Counted from the first letter of the stretch, positions 53,148 through 61,948 are shown. The stretch: 64,000 nt of DNA from Mycolicibacterium rhodesiae JS60 (GCA_000230935.2 AGIQ01000001.1:248001-312000), one strand, 5' to 3'. Translations and numbers: made by a program. The notes: a model not told the origin generated them from the sequence alone.

Positions 53148-53737
53148 TGGTTCTCTCCCAAGATAAGTCCCGCGACATAGCCGATCCGGTCGGCGACCTG
53201 CCGGTAGCTCATGGTTCCGCTGCCCGCGTGCACGAGCGCGCCGTAGTACGTCATCTCCAATGCGGACACGATCTGTGGATCGGCGTCCGGCCCCAATGCC
53301 GACTTGATTCGTTTGTGAATTTCGGCGCCAATGCGGTCCCGTGCCGGACGCACTCCGGCGTCGTTGCTCAACATGGCGGTGGTACACGCCGCGGCGAACT
53401 CGGGTTCGTCGGCGATCACCAGTGCCAGGCTGCGCAGCGTCTGCTGGACGCGGTGCAGGCGGGTGTCGTTGACGTCGGTGAAGTAGGGGACCTGACGCAT
53501 CAAGTCGAGGTACACCTCGGCGATCAGATGGTTCTTGGAAGAGAAGTAGGTGTACGCCGTGGCCGGTGCCACCTTCGCGCGCGCCGCGACGGACCGCACC
53601 GTCAGGTCGGCGTACGACGTTTCGCGCAGCATCTCCATGCCGGCCCGCAACACCTTGCGGAAGGTTTCTTCCTGACGGCGATTGCGTGGCGCGTCGTCAC
53701 CATCTGGGGTGACGGCAAGGACGGCATCGCTGGACAC
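53144..53737 (-). CDS. TetR-family repressor of the cyp123-cyp51 operon (Rv0767c-like)
   Basis: 197 residues. N-terminal helix-turn-helix: YADLTVRSVAARAKVAPATAYTYFSSKNHLIAEVY, the standard TetR recognition region; the C-terminal all-alpha ligand domain follows. It starts at GTG, and that start codon lies inside a TGGACACATGTCCA palindrome repeated before the divergent aldA gene. It heads the operon and probably represses itself and aldA until an unknown lipid or aldehyde ligand binds. Confidence 0.9.
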   Translation of the reverse strand: MSSDAVLAVTPDGDDAPRNRRQEETFRKVLRAGMEMLRETSYADLTVRSVAARAKVAPATAYTYFSSKNHLIAEVYLDLMRQVPYFTDVNDTRLHRVQQTLRSLALVIADEPEFAAACTTAMLSNDAGVRPARDRIGAEIHKRIKSALGPDADPQIVSALEMTYYGALVHAGSGTMSYRQVADRIGYVAGLILGENQ

Positions 53738-53744
53738 ATGTCCA
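53731..53744. promoter_or_regulatory. Probable TetR operator at the repressor's own start
   Basis: TGGACA-CA-TGTCCA is a 6-bp inverted repeat with a 2-bp centre, covering the GTG start of the TetR gene. A second copy with the same arms lies 136 bp away before aldA, which supports a shared operator. Confidence 0.65.
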
Positions 53745-53879
53745 AGTTATCGGAATGCGGGCAGGATAAGCAAGAGAATCCGGGGAAGTACCAGTTCAAA
53801 GGCGCTATCGGCACCGTCTTGTTGGAAGAACCTTGCACCACGGACGCGTCGGAGGCTATGGTGCGGAAGAGAGAATCTC

Positions 53880-53891
53880 GGACACGTGTCC
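53880..53891. promoter_or_regulatory. Probable TetR operator upstream of aldA
   Basis: GGACACGTGTCC is a perfect 12-bp palindrome, 22 bp before the aldA ATG. Its arms equal those of the palindrome over the TetR start codon, apart from one central base. Confidence 0.65.
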
Positions 53892-53913
53892 AACGAAGCA
53901 GACGGGAATCGGG

Positions 53914-55380
53914 ATGGCGATTGCGGCCGACGGGAACAGCGATCTCTTCATCGACGGGAAGCTGGTGCCGGGTGGCAACGGCAGATATCCGACGATCAAC
54001 CCGGCCACCGAGGAAGTCCTGGGCACTGCGGCCGACGGTGATGCTGAGGACATGGGCCGGGCCATCGACGCCGCGCGCCGCGCGTTCGACACCACCGACT
54101 GGTCCACCAACACCGAACTTCGGGTGCGCAGCATCCGCCAGCTCCGCGATGCGATGAAAGAGCACGTCGAGGAGCTGCGCGAGATGACCATGGCCGAGGT
54201 GGGCGCGCCGCGCATGCTGACCTCCGCCGCCCAGCTGGAGGGGCCGGTCGACGACCTGTCCTTCTGCACCGACACCGCCGAGAACTACTCGTGGCGCCAG
54301 GATCTCGGCGTCGCCTCGCCGATGGGCATCAAGACTGCGCGCACCATCGTCCGTGAGGCCATCGGCGTCGTCGGCGCCATCACCCCGTGGAACTTCCCGC
54401 ACCAGATCAACCTGGCCAAGCTCGGCCCCGCACTGGCCGCCGGCAACACGATCGTGCTCAAGCCCGCCCCCGACACCCCTTGGTGCGCAGCGGTACTCGG
54501 TGAACTGATCGCCGAGCACACCGATATCCCGCCGGGCGTGGTCAACATCGTCACGTCGAACGACCACGCGGTCGGGGCGCTGCTGTCCAGCGACCCACGA
54601 GTGGACATGGTGTCGTTCACCGGCTCCACCAACACCGGCCGCGCGGTGATGGCCGCCGGCGCGGCCACCATCAAGAAGGTCTTCTTAGAACTCGGCGGCA
54701 AGTCGGCATTCCTGGTGCTCGACGACGCCGACCTGGCCGGGGCCTGCTCGATGGCGGCGTTCACCGCCTCGATGCATGCCGGCCAGGGCTGCGCGATCAC
54801 CACCCGTCTGGTGGTGCCCCGGGCGCGCTACGACGAAGCGGTCGAAGCGGCGGCGGCGACCATGGGCGGCCTCAAGCCCGGCGACCCGACCAACCCCGGA
54901 ACCATCTGCGGGCCGGTCATTTCCGAACGTCAGCGCGATCGGGTGCAGTCCTATCTCGACCTCGCGATCACCGAGGGCGGCAGGTTTGCGTGTGGCGGTG
55001 GCCGGCCGGCTGATCGCGACACCGGATATTTCATCGAGCCGACGGTCATCGCCGGGCTGGACAACAGCGCCCGCGTGTCGCGCGAGGAGATCTTCGGCCC
55101 GGTGCTGACGGTCATCGCCCACGACGGCGACGAGGATGCGATCCGCATCGCCAACGATTCGCCATACGGCTTGTCGGGCACCGTGTTCGGCGGCGATCTG
55201 GAGCGTGCGCAATCCGTCGCCGACCGGCTGCGGGTCGGCACGGTCAACGTCAACGGCGGGGTGTGGTACTCCGCGGATGCACCGTTCGGCGGTTACAAGC
55301 AGTCCGGGGTCGGCCGCGAGATGGGTCTGGCCGGCTTCGAGGAATATCTCGAGCTGAAAGTCATTGCCACAGCGGTCTAA
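53914..55380 (+). CDS. aldA: NAD-dependent aldehyde dehydrogenase AldA
   Basis: 488 residues (Rv0768 is 489). Cofactor region TPWNFPHQINLAKLGPALAAGNT, VSFTGSTNTGRAVM, catalytic base Glu in LELGGKSAFL and catalytic Cys in HAGQGCAITTRL, and EEIFGPVLTVI near the end. The ATG in MAIAADGNSD was chosen; the longer frame crosses the operator. It oxidises a long-chain or sterol-derived aldehyde to acid, a natural follow-on to the P450/SDR pair divergently encoded. First gene of a four-gene operon. Confidence 0.93.
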   Translation: MAIAADGNSDLFIDGKLVPGGNGRYPTINPATEEVLGTAADGDAEDMGRAIDAARRAFDTTDWSTNTELRVRSIRQLRDAMKEHVEELREMTMAEVGAPRMLTSAAQLEGPVDDLSFCTDTAENYSWRQDLGVASPMGIKTARTIVREAIGVVGAITPWNFPHQINLAKLGPALAAGNTIVLKPAPDTPWCAAVLGELIAEHTDIPPGVVNIVTSNDHAVGALLSSDPRVDMVSFTGSTNTGRAVMAAGAATIKKVFLELGGKSAFLVLDDADLAGACSMAAFTASMHAGQGCAITTRLVVPRARYDEAVEAAAATMGGLKPGDPTNPGTICGPVISERQRDRVQSYLDLAITEGGRFACGGGRPADRDTGYFIEPTVIAGLDNSARVSREEIFGPVLTVIAHDGDEDAIRIANDSPYGLSGTVFGGDLERAQSVADRLRVGTVNVNGGVWYSADAPFGGYKQSGVGREMGLAGFEEYLELKVIATAV

Positions 55381-55405
55381 TCCGGTGGCCGAGAGAGGAA
55401 TGCAC

Positions 55406-56158
55406 ATGGGACAGTTCGACGAGAAGGTCGCCATCGTCACCGGCGCTGGCGGCGGTATCGGCCAGGCCTACGCCGAGGCGCTTGCCCGCGAGGGCGCGGC
55501 GGTGGTGGTCGCCGATATCAACATCGAAGGCGCGCAGAAGGTTGCCGACGCGATCAAAGGCGAGGGCGGCGCCGCGCTCGCGCTGCCCGTCGACGTCAGC
55601 GACCCGGCGTCGGCCAAGGCAATGGCCGACGCGACGCTGGCCGAGTTCGGCGGCATCGACTATTTGGTGAACAACGCCGCGATCTTCGGCGGGATGAAGC
55701 TCGACTTCCTGATCACCGTGGACTGGGACTACTACAAGAAGTTCATGAGCGTGAACCTCGACGGCGCGCTGGTGTGCACCCGCGCGGTGTACCGGAAGAT
55801 GGCCAAGCGCGGCGGCGGCGCGATCATCAACCAATCGTCCACGGCGGCCTGGCTGTACTCGAACTTCTACGGTCTGGCCAAGGCCGGCGTCAACAGCCTC
55901 ACCCAGCAGCTGGCCACCGAACTCGGCGGCCAGAACATCCGCATCAACGCGATCGCGCCCGGCCCGATCAACACCGAGGCCAACCGCACCACTACTCCGC
56001 AGGAGATGGTTGCCGACATCGTCAAGGGAATCCCGTTGTCGCGCATGGGTGAAGTCGACGATCTGGTGGGAATGTGCTTGTTCCTGCTGTCGGACCAGGC
56101 GAAGTGGATCACCGGCCAGATCTTCAATGTCGACGGTGGACAGATCTTCCGCTCATGA
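55406..56158 (+). CDS. Short-chain dehydrogenase/reductase (Rv0769-like)
   Basis: 250 residues: IVTGAGGGIGQAYAEALARE, VNNAAIFGG, Ser in INQSSTAAWL, Tyr/Lys in FYGLAKAGV, WITGQIFNVDGG. Second gene of the aldA operon, 25 bp downstream. An AGAGAGGAA ribosome-binding site fixes the second of two close ATGs. Probably oxidises a secondary alcohol or hydroxyacyl intermediate; the substrate is unknown. Confidence 0.9.
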   Translation: MGQFDEKVAIVTGAGGGIGQAYAEALAREGAAVVVADINIEGAQKVADAIKGEGGAALALPVDVSDPASAKAMADATLAEFGGIDYLVNNAAIFGGMKLDFLITVDWDYYKKFMSVNLDGALVCTRAVYRKMAKRGGGAIINQSSTAAWLYSNFYGLAKAGVNSLTQQLATELGGQNIRINAIAPGPINTEANRTTTPQEMVADIVKGIPLSRMGEVDDLVGMCLFLLSDQAKWITGQIFNVDGGQIFRS

Positions 56159-56212
56159 GCCGCGCCGGCGACGATGCAGAGCGAGGCACGAGCGATGAGG
56201 AGGAGCGGCGCC

Positions 56213-57061
56213 ATGGCTGACGTGAAGGTCGGCTACATCGGGCTGGGGAACCAGGGTGCGCCGATGGCCAAGCGGCTGGCCGAATGGCCGGGTGGGCTCA
56301 TCGTCTTCGATGTGCGGACCGAGGCCATGACGCCGCTGGCCGAACTCGGCGCCACGCTCGCTGACAGCGTCGCCGACGTAGCGGCCGCGGATGTCATCGA
56401 AGTGACCGTGCTCAACGACGAGCAGGTGCGCGATGTAGTGGGCCAGCTCGCCGAGCACGCCAAGTCGGGCACGGTCATCGCGATCCATTCGACGATCGAG
56501 CCGGGAACGGCCACCGAGCTGGCTGAGCAGTTGCGGCCCAAGGGTATTCACATCGTCGACGCCCCGGTCAGTGGCGGTGCCGGCGCTGCCGACAAGGGCG
56601 AGCTGGCCGTGATGGTCGGTGCGGACGACGAGGCGTACGACATCGTCAAGCCCGTCTTCAAGCAATGGGCCTCGATGGTGGTCCGTGCCGGTGAGCCCGG
56701 AGCTGGAACCCGGATGAAGTTGGCTCGTAACATGTTGACCTTCATCGGCTTTGCCGCCGCGTGCGAGGCCGCCAAGCTTGCCGAGGCGGCCGGGATCGAC
56801 CTGCAGAAGCTCGGGCGGGTGGTGCGGCACAGCGACGCTCAGAGTGGTGGCCCCGGTGCGATCATGGTCCGCGACGACACCAAACCGCTCGAGCCGGACC
56901 ACTTCGTCTACGACATGTTCATGCATACCCGCGGCTTGGCCGAAAAGGATCTGAAACTGGCTCTCGCTCTGGGTGAATCCGCAGGTGTGGATCTGCCGCT
57001 GGCCGAGATCGCACTGCGGGACCTGGCCTCCGGGCTCGGTGTTCCCTACACGAAGGAGTGA
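56213..57061 (+). CDS. 3-hydroxyisobutyrate-dehydrogenase-like oxidoreductase (Rv0770-like)
   Basis: 282 residues. Rossmann motif GYIGLGNQGAPMAKRLAEW, substrate-binding VDAPVSGGAGAADKGELAVM, catalytic Lys in MKLARNMLTF. Beta-hydroxyacid dehydrogenase superfamily. A GAGGAGGAG ribosome-binding site 7 bp before the ATG sets the start. Third gene of the aldA operon, followed by the CMD gene after 2 bp. Likely reduces or oxidises a short hydroxyacid/semialdehyde. Confidence 0.88.
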   Translation: MADVKVGYIGLGNQGAPMAKRLAEWPGGLIVFDVRTEAMTPLAELGATLADSVADVAAADVIEVTVLNDEQVRDVVGQLAEHAKSGTVIAIHSTIEPGTATELAEQLRPKGIHIVDAPVSGGAGAADKGELAVMVGADDEAYDIVKPVFKQWASMVVRAGEPGAGTRMKLARNMLTFIGFAAACEAAKLAEAAGIDLQKLGRVVRHSDAQSGGPGAIMVRDDTKPLEPDHFVYDMFMHTRGLAEKDLKLALALGESAGVDLPLAEIALRDLASGLGVPYTKE

Positions 57062-57063
57062 CG

Positions 57064-57501
57064 ATGGACGAGTTGCGCCGCAAGGGCCTGGACAAGATGA
57101 ACGAGGTCTACGGCTGGGAGATGCCCGACTCGCCGGGTGACTACTTCGCGCTCACGGCGGACCACCTGTTCGGCACGATCTGGACGCGACCGGGATTGAC
57201 CATGCGGGACAAGCGGATCATGACGCTGACCGTCGTCACCGCGCTCGGCATCTCCGACCTCGCCGAGATCCAGGCCAACGCCGCCCTGCACAACGAGGAA
57301 CTCACGGCCGAGGAACTCAAGGAGATGGCGATCTTCTTGACGCACTACCTCGGTTTCCCGCTGGGCTCGAAGCTCGACGGCGTCGTCACCAAGGTCACGG
57401 CCAAGCGCAAGAAGGCCGCCGAGGCGGGCCAGGGCGAGGACAAGAAGGCCAACGTCAACGACGCGCTGAAGATGCACAGCGGTAAGACGCTCGACGACTG
57501 A
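57064..57501 (+). CDS. Carboxymuconolactone-decarboxylase-family protein (Rv0771-like)
   Basis: 145 residues with the all-alpha CMD pattern: FGTIWTRPGLTMRDKRIMTLTVVTA, LHNEELTAEELKEMAIFLTHYLGFPLGSKL. The AhpD-type CxxC is missing, so it belongs to the decarboxylase-like rather than peroxidase side of the family. A Lys-rich C-terminus follows. AAGGAG is 5 bp before the chosen ATG. It is last in the aldA operon, as in M. tuberculosis. Its reaction is not known. Confidence 0.88.
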   Translation: MDELRRKGLDKMNEVYGWEMPDSPGDYFALTADHLFGTIWTRPGLTMRDKRIMTLTVVTALGISDLAEIQANAALHNEELTAEELKEMAIFLTHYLGFPLGSKLDGVVTKVTAKRKKAAEAGQGEDKKANVNDALKMHSGKTLDD

Positions 57502-57557
57502 CTTCCCGTCCCAGGCGCGCCGAATTTTCTGTCGGTGGCCCGACGTAGTCTTTTGAC

Positions 57558-58937
57558 ATGGACTCGAACAATTGTTCGATAGATGTGGCACTGGGCGCGC
57601 TCGACGATGCCGTCGACGCCCTGGCCGCTCTTGACGTGGAGTCCTTGTCGCCGCCGGATCGGTTTGTGGTGTTGGAACGGTTGGAGACCGCACGGCGCCG
57701 CCAAGTCGCGCTGTCGCACGCCGTGGTGTCCCGGTTGGAGCAGTTCGAGGGGTGTCCGCCGGTGGGGATCACGTTGGCCGATGTGTTGCGGGTCAGCCCG
57801 AAGGAGGCCAGGCGGCGGATCCGTGATGCCGGACAGTTGGCGCCGCGGACCACGTTGACGGGTGAGCCGTTGGCGCCGGTGTTGCCCGAAACCTCGCGGG
57901 CCTGGCATGCCGGGCAGCTCGACCCCGAGCATCTGCGGGTGATTCAGAAGTTCTTCCGCGAGTTGCCCGATCACGTGTCGCCGGTTGAGCGGGAGAAGGC
58001 TGAGCGCTCGTTGGCCGAGAAGGCGGCGGTGCTGCGCCCGGATCAGTTGGAACGGGTGGCCCACCGGCTGGCCCTGCATCTGAATCCCGACGGGAAGTTC
58101 TCTGATGAGGATCGGGCCCGCAAGCGCGGGTTCGTGTGGATTGGCGGTCAGCAGGTCGACGGGATGAGTGTGGGCCGGTTGATCGCGGATCCGGAGTTGC
58201 GGGCGGAGTTGGATGCCTGGATGGCGAAGTTCGCCGCTGCGGGGATGTGCAACCCCGCCGATCAGAATCCGACCACCACGCCGAGCGAGGAAACCGTCGA
58301 GCGTGATGTGCGTAGTTGTGGGCAGCGTCAGCATGACGCGTTGAAGGCGTTGGTGCGCGGCCAGTTGGGTGATCCGAAGTTCGGGCAGCACAACGGGTTA
58401 CCGGTCACCGTGATCGTGACCGCGACCCTGCAGGACATTCAAGCCCAGTCTGGGCAGGCGGTGAGCGCCAGTGGCGTGGTGATGCCGATCTCCGAGGTCA
58501 TCCGGCTGGGCGCGCACGCCTACCATTATTTGGCGTTGTTCGACGGGGTGGATGGGCGGCCGTTATGGCTGGGTCGCACCAAACGGATCGCCTCTGCCGA
58601 TCAGCGAATCATGCTGCACGGCAAGGATCGTGGCTGTACTCGGCCCGGCTGTGATGCGCCGGGCTATCACAGTGTGGTCCACCACGCCGCCCAGGATTGG
58701 AAAAACGGCGGCAACACCGATATCGGCGACTTGACCCTGGCCTGCCCACCCGATAATCAACTCGTCGAAACCGGCGGCTGGGGCACGCGAAAACTCGCCA
58801 ACGGCGACACCGAGTGGATCCCACCACCAGACCTGCCCATGCTCAAAGGCGGCGTCAACGACTTCCACCACCCCGAACGGCTGTTGGGCAACGACAGCGA
58901 CCCGCCGACCGGCGATGCCGGCGACCCTGCTGCCTAG
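57558..58937 (+). CDS. 13E12-repeat family protein (DUF222-HNH)
   Basis: 459 residues. N-terminal DUF222 domain (ERLETARRRQVALSHAVVSRLE ... PKEARRRIRDAGQLA) and a C-terminal HNH-like part (GCTRPGCDAPGYHSVVHHAAQ, NTDIGDLTLACPPDNQLVETG, TEWIPPP). This family is multi-copy in mycobacteria (REP13E12 elements in M. tuberculosis, some used as phage integration sites). The last HNH His is replaced in the CPPDNQ segment, which is usual in the family. No flanking repeats or integrase are visible, so it is annotated as a gene rather than an element. Codon use is less G/C-rich at third positions (many TTG, GTG, GGT) than the neighbours. Confidence 0.88.
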   Translation: MDSNNCSIDVALGALDDAVDALAALDVESLSPPDRFVVLERLETARRRQVALSHAVVSRLEQFEGCPPVGITLADVLRVSPKEARRRIRDAGQLAPRTTLTGEPLAPVLPETSRAWHAGQLDPEHLRVIQKFFRELPDHVSPVEREKAERSLAEKAAVLRPDQLERVAHRLALHLNPDGKFSDEDRARKRGFVWIGGQQVDGMSVGRLIADPELRAELDAWMAKFAAAGMCNPADQNPTTTPSEETVERDVRSCGQRQHDALKALVRGQLGDPKFGQHNGLPVTVIVTATLQDIQAQSGQAVSASGVVMPISEVIRLGAHAYHYLALFDGVDGRPLWLGRTKRIASADQRIMLHGKDRGCTRPGCDAPGYHSVVHHAAQDWKNGGNTDIGDLTLACPPDNQLVETGGWGTRKLANGDTEWIPPPDLPMLKGGVNDFHHPERLLGNDSDPPTGDAGDPAA

Positions 58938-59033
58938 CATCAAAGTCCCTGGAATCGACGGCTGCGATCAGCCGTTGGTCGCGATGGCGAAATAGTCTTG
59001 CGGAGAACCGGTTACGTCCACCGGCGATAGACG

Positions 59034-59690
59034 TCATGTCAGACGGTAACCGGCGCCGGTTTCGGTCTCGACGATCGGGGGAGGTCCGAGTTTTCGGCGC
59101 AGCATCATGATGGTGTACCGCACGGCGCCGGTGAAGGGGTCGGCGTGTTCATCCCAGACTTTTTCCAGTAGATGTTCAGCGGACACCACGGCGCCGTCGG
59201 CGCGAAGGAGCTCCGCAAGTACCCCGAATTCCTTGCGGGACAGACTCACCGGTGCACCGTCCCTCGTGACCGTCAGCATGTGCGGATCGAGTCTGATGCC
59301 GCTGCGTTCCAATACCGGTGGCACTGCGGCCTGGGATCGCCGGCCCAGGGCCTGCACCCTTGCCACCAGCTCGGTGAAGGCGAATGGCTTGCTCAAGTAG
59401 TCGTCGGCGCCGAGCTGGAGACCATTGACCCTATCGGCCACGGCGCTGGCCGCCGTCAACATCAGGATACGGGCGACGCCCCCGGTTCCGGTCAGCTCGG
59501 CGCAGACATCGTCACCAGAGAGCACCGGTAGGCCTCGGTCGAGCACGATCACGTCGTAGTCGTTGACCGTCGCGCGTTCCAGTCCGCTGGCCCCGTCGTA
59601 GGCGATGTCGACCGCCATCGCATGACGGCGCAGACCTGCGGCGATCGCATCGGCGAGCACAACTTCGTCTTCGACGACCAACACCCGCAT
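59034..59690 (-). CDS. OmpR-family response regulator
   Basis: 218 residues. Receiver domain with acidic pocket VVEDEV, phospho-acceptor Asp51 in VIVLDRGLPVLSGDD, and Lys in YLSKPFAFTE. The winged-helix effector has SLSRKEFGVLAELLRADG and AVRYTIMMLRRKLG. Start ATG (MRVLVVEDE); the upstream extension is Pro-rich and unlike the family. A histidine kinase of matching type is 1.1 kb away on the opposite strand. The two probably form a pair although they are not adjacent, with two secreted-protein genes lying between them. Confidence 0.9.
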   Translation of the reverse strand: MRVLVVEDEVVLADAIAAGLRRHAMAVDIAYDGASGLERATVNDYDVIVLDRGLPVLSGDDVCAELTGTGGVARILMLTAASAVADRVNGLQLGADDYLSKPFAFTELVARVQALGRRSQAAVPPVLERSGIRLDPHMLTVTRDGAPVSLSRKEFGVLAELLRADGAVVSAEHLLEKVWDEHADPFTGAVRYTIMMLRRKLGPPPIVETETGAGYRLT

Positions 59691-59795
59691 GGGAGAAAGT
59701 ATGCGTGCGGCGGCGTTAGGCGGCTGTTTGTCGGCTGGTGGCGGGCGTGCGGTGCGCCGGATCGGCTCGGGCACCGCACGCCCGCGTCCAATCGG

Positions 59796-60122
59796 TCAGA
59801 TCAGTCCGGCTCCCGGAAGTCCGACACCGGCACCGGGCAGCACGCCCAGCCCCGAGAGCGGTCCGCCGAAGCCGCCCAATCCGGGGCCGGGCAGCAGACC
59901 GGCCCCGGCAGCGCCGACACCGGCGCCGGGCAATACCCCGAGCCCGGAGGCCGGACCGCCCACCCCGCCGAATCCGAGACCGGGCAGGATGCCCGGTCCC
60001 GGTGCGCCCCAGCCCACGCCGGGATCGGCATTGGCCACTCCGGATGTCGCCAACGGCACGGCGACAGCGGCCGCAGCGCTTGCCAGGATCAGCGCTCTCG
60101 CAGCGATTCGTCGATAACCCAT
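59796..60122 (-). CDS. Secreted Gly/Pro/Leu-rich protein with two 31-residue repeats
   Basis: 108 residues. Signal peptide (RALILASAAAAVAVPLATSGVANA, cleavage after ANA). The mature chain consists almost only of Gly, Pro, Leu, Ala and Val. Residues 46-76 and 77-107 are near-identical adjacent repeats (GLGVLPGAGVG core). GGAAGG 7 bp before the ATG fixes the start. It lies upstream of the response-regulator gene on the same strand, 105 bp away, so it may share that transcript. An exported structural or surface-adhesive role is possible. No enzyme motif; function unknown. Confidence 0.8.
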   Translation of the reverse strand: MGYRRIAARALILASAAAAVAVPLATSGVANADPGVGWGAPGPGILPGLGFGGVGGPASGLGVLPGAGVGAAGAGLLPGPGLGGFGGPLSGLGVLPGAGVGLPGAGLI

Positions 60123-60248
60123 GGTGAATCTTCCTTCCATATCAGTGGATTCGTGCAGCCGCCAGTGTCGTCGGCGTGGTGTTCGGTCAGGGTGAGGGTC
60201 GTCCTCACGCTCACCAAACAGCCGTGCCGACAGGATGATCCATGCGTC

Positions 60249-60260
60249 CGGCACGTGCCG
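60249..60260. promoter_or_regulatory. Perfect 12-bp palindrome upstream of the haemophore-related gene
   Basis: CGGCACGTGCCG, 34 bp before the start codon, in the 171-bp gap between two divergent secreted-protein genes. It is a candidate operator. The same gap has CTCACG-CTCACC, a short direct repeat of the kind OmpR-type regulators bind (60210-60221 region). Confidence 0.45.
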
Positions 60261-60293
60261 AACACACAAATCGATCGAAAGGAAGGCCGAACA

Positions 60294-60674
60294 ATGGCTA
60301 CCCGACTCACCATCCCGGCGCCGGTGCGCCGCCATACCCTTGTCGGCCTCGCTGTCGTCGGCGCCGCCGCGGCGCTCACGCTGGCGCCGGCCACGCCCGC
60401 AGCGGCGGCTGCCGACTGCACCGCAAGCGGCCTGGCCCGCACCGTATCGGCGGTGGCGGCAAGCACGGCGGACTATCTCGACGCCCATCCCGACGTCAAT
60501 GACGCGTTCACCAAACTCAAGGGCGAACCTCGCCCGCAGATGCGCGCCGACGCACAGCAGTACCTCAACGCCAACCCCGCCGTCCGCGCTGACCTGCAAC
60601 AACTGCGCGCGCCGCTTAACGAGTTCGCCCAGCGCTGCGGGATATCACTGCCGGCCGGGCCGCTCGGGGGCTGA
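60294..60674 (+). CDS. Haemophore-related secreted protein (Rv0203-like family)
   Basis: 126 residues. Signal peptide (TLVGLAVVGAAAALTLAPATPAAAA, cut near AAA-ADC). The mature chain has the mycobacterial haemophore-related pattern: first Cys in DCTASGLARTV, YLDAHPDVN, YLNANPAVRADLQ, LNEFAQRC with the second Cys. Such proteins are helical haem-binding or haem-carrier-like exported proteins; haem binding by this one is inferred, not shown. GGAAGG precedes the ATG. It is 65 bp upstream of the histidine-kinase gene on the same strand. Confidence 0.83.
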   Translation: MATRLTIPAPVRRHTLVGLAVVGAAAALTLAPATPAAAAADCTASGLARTVSAVAASTADYLDAHPDVNDAFTKLKGEPRPQMRADAQQYLNANPAVRADLQQLRAPLNEFAQRCGISLPAGPLGG

Positions 60675-60739
60675 CCGGGACGGGCACTGCGCCAGGCCTC
60701 CTCACGGCGGCCAAACACCAGATCGGCGACGATGATCGA

Positions 60740-61948
60740 GTGCAGTCATCCAAGACACCGCAACTACTGGGTTGGCCGCTGCGGGGCAGGACCATCAGGA
60801 CCAGATTGACCGTGCTCTACGGCGGGGCATTCTTCGTCGCGGGCGCACTCCTGGTGGCCGTGATGTATTTCTACGTGAGGCAGTCACTGGACAACAGCCC
60901 GGGAGTCAATGCACTCGAGACCGCTCAGACATTTCTGGGGCAGCGCGGGATGGAAGCGCATCCACTGCTTCAAGACCTCGTCGTCGGCCTGAGCAAGCAA
61001 GCAGAAGAGCAGCGGCGCGAGACGCTGCGCGCCGTGCTTGTCTGGTCATTGGCCTGCCTGGCCGTTGTCGGCTTGGCGGCGTTCGCATTCGGCTGGGCGC
61101 TGGCGGGGCGGGCCCTGCAGCCCCTGCAGGAGATCACCGCGACCGCGCGGCGGGTCGTCGACCGCAATCTTCATGAGCGCATCTCGCTGAGCGGTCCGTC
61201 CGACGAGATCAAGGAGCTTGCCGACACGTTCGACGCGATGCTGGAGCGACTGGACCGTGCGTTTGACAGTCGATACCGGTTCGTGGCCAACGCTTCTCAC
61301 GAGCTGCGTACGCCATTGGCGATCAATCGAACGGTCATCGAAGTGGCGCTGGAGGATCCCGACCTGGGGGAGTCGACGCGTCATCTCGCCGAGACGTTAT
61401 TGGGGGTCAACAAGCGGCACGAACGGCTCATCGACGGTCTGCTCGTGCTCGCCAGCAGCGACCAGCGCATCGATCGGATGGTGCACGTGGAGTTGGCCGA
61501 AGCGGCCAACCGGGCGATCGCCGATGTGCGGCAGCAGGCGGCCGAAGCCGGCGTTCAGATCACCTCGACGATCAATTCCGCTGGGGTGCCGGGAGATCCG
61601 GCTCTGCTGCAGCGCCTGATCGACAATCTTGTCGACAACGCAGTCCGGTACAACATCCCCTCGGGTGGGTGGGTGCACATCAGCGTGGCGGCTGATTCCC
61701 GTGCAGCCTGGATACGGGTGGAGAATGCCGGGCCGGTGATCTCGCCGGCCGACGTGGACCTGATGTTCGAGCCGTTTCGCCGACTTGCCAACGAGGATCA
61801 GCAGGCTGATCCTGCCGTCTTCAGCGGGGCCGGCCTCGGGCTGTCGATCGTGCGTGCGGTGGCCCATGCGCACGGCGGCCGGGTCCAGGCGACTCCTGGC
61901 CCTCGCGGTGGGCTGACCGTCGAAGTGGTGTTGCCCCGCCACCACTGA
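60740..61948 (+). CDS. Membrane sensor histidine kinase
   Basis: 402 residues starting at GTG. Two transmembrane helices (about residues 25-46 and 98-121) enclose a short exported loop of about 50 residues. HAMP follows (GRALQPLQEITATARRVVDRNLHE). Phospho-acceptor His187 in [16 protein letters not shown]-box LIDNLVDNAVRYN, and G-box GAGLGLSIVRAVAHAHGG. The loop is small for direct sensing and may contact a partner protein such as the adjacent haemophore-related protein. It is the presumed partner of the response regulator encoded divergently. Confidence 0.9.
   Translation: MQSSKTPQLLGWPLRGRTIRTRLTVLYGGAFFVAGALLVAVMYFYVRQSLDNSPGVNALETAQTFLGQRGMEAHPLLQDLVVGLSKQAEEQRRETLRAVLVWSLACLAVVGLAAFAFGWALAGRALQPLQEITATARRVVDRNLHERISLSGPSDEIKELADTFDAMLERLDRAFDSRYRFVANASHELRTPLAINRTVIEVALEDPDLGESTRHLAETLLGVNKRHERLIDGLLVLASSDQRIDRMVHVELAEAANRAIADVRQQAAEAGVQITSTINSAGVPGDPALLQRLIDNLVDNAVRYNIPSGGWVHISVAADSRAAWIRVENAGPVISPADVDLMFEPFRRLANEDQQADPAVFSGAGLGLSIVRAVAHAHGGRVQATPGPRGGLTVEVVLPRHH

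Noticed and set aside
57558..58937. Insertion sequence or integrative element around the 13E12 gene
   Set aside because: No terminal inverted repeats, target duplications, transposase or integrase could be seen on either side.
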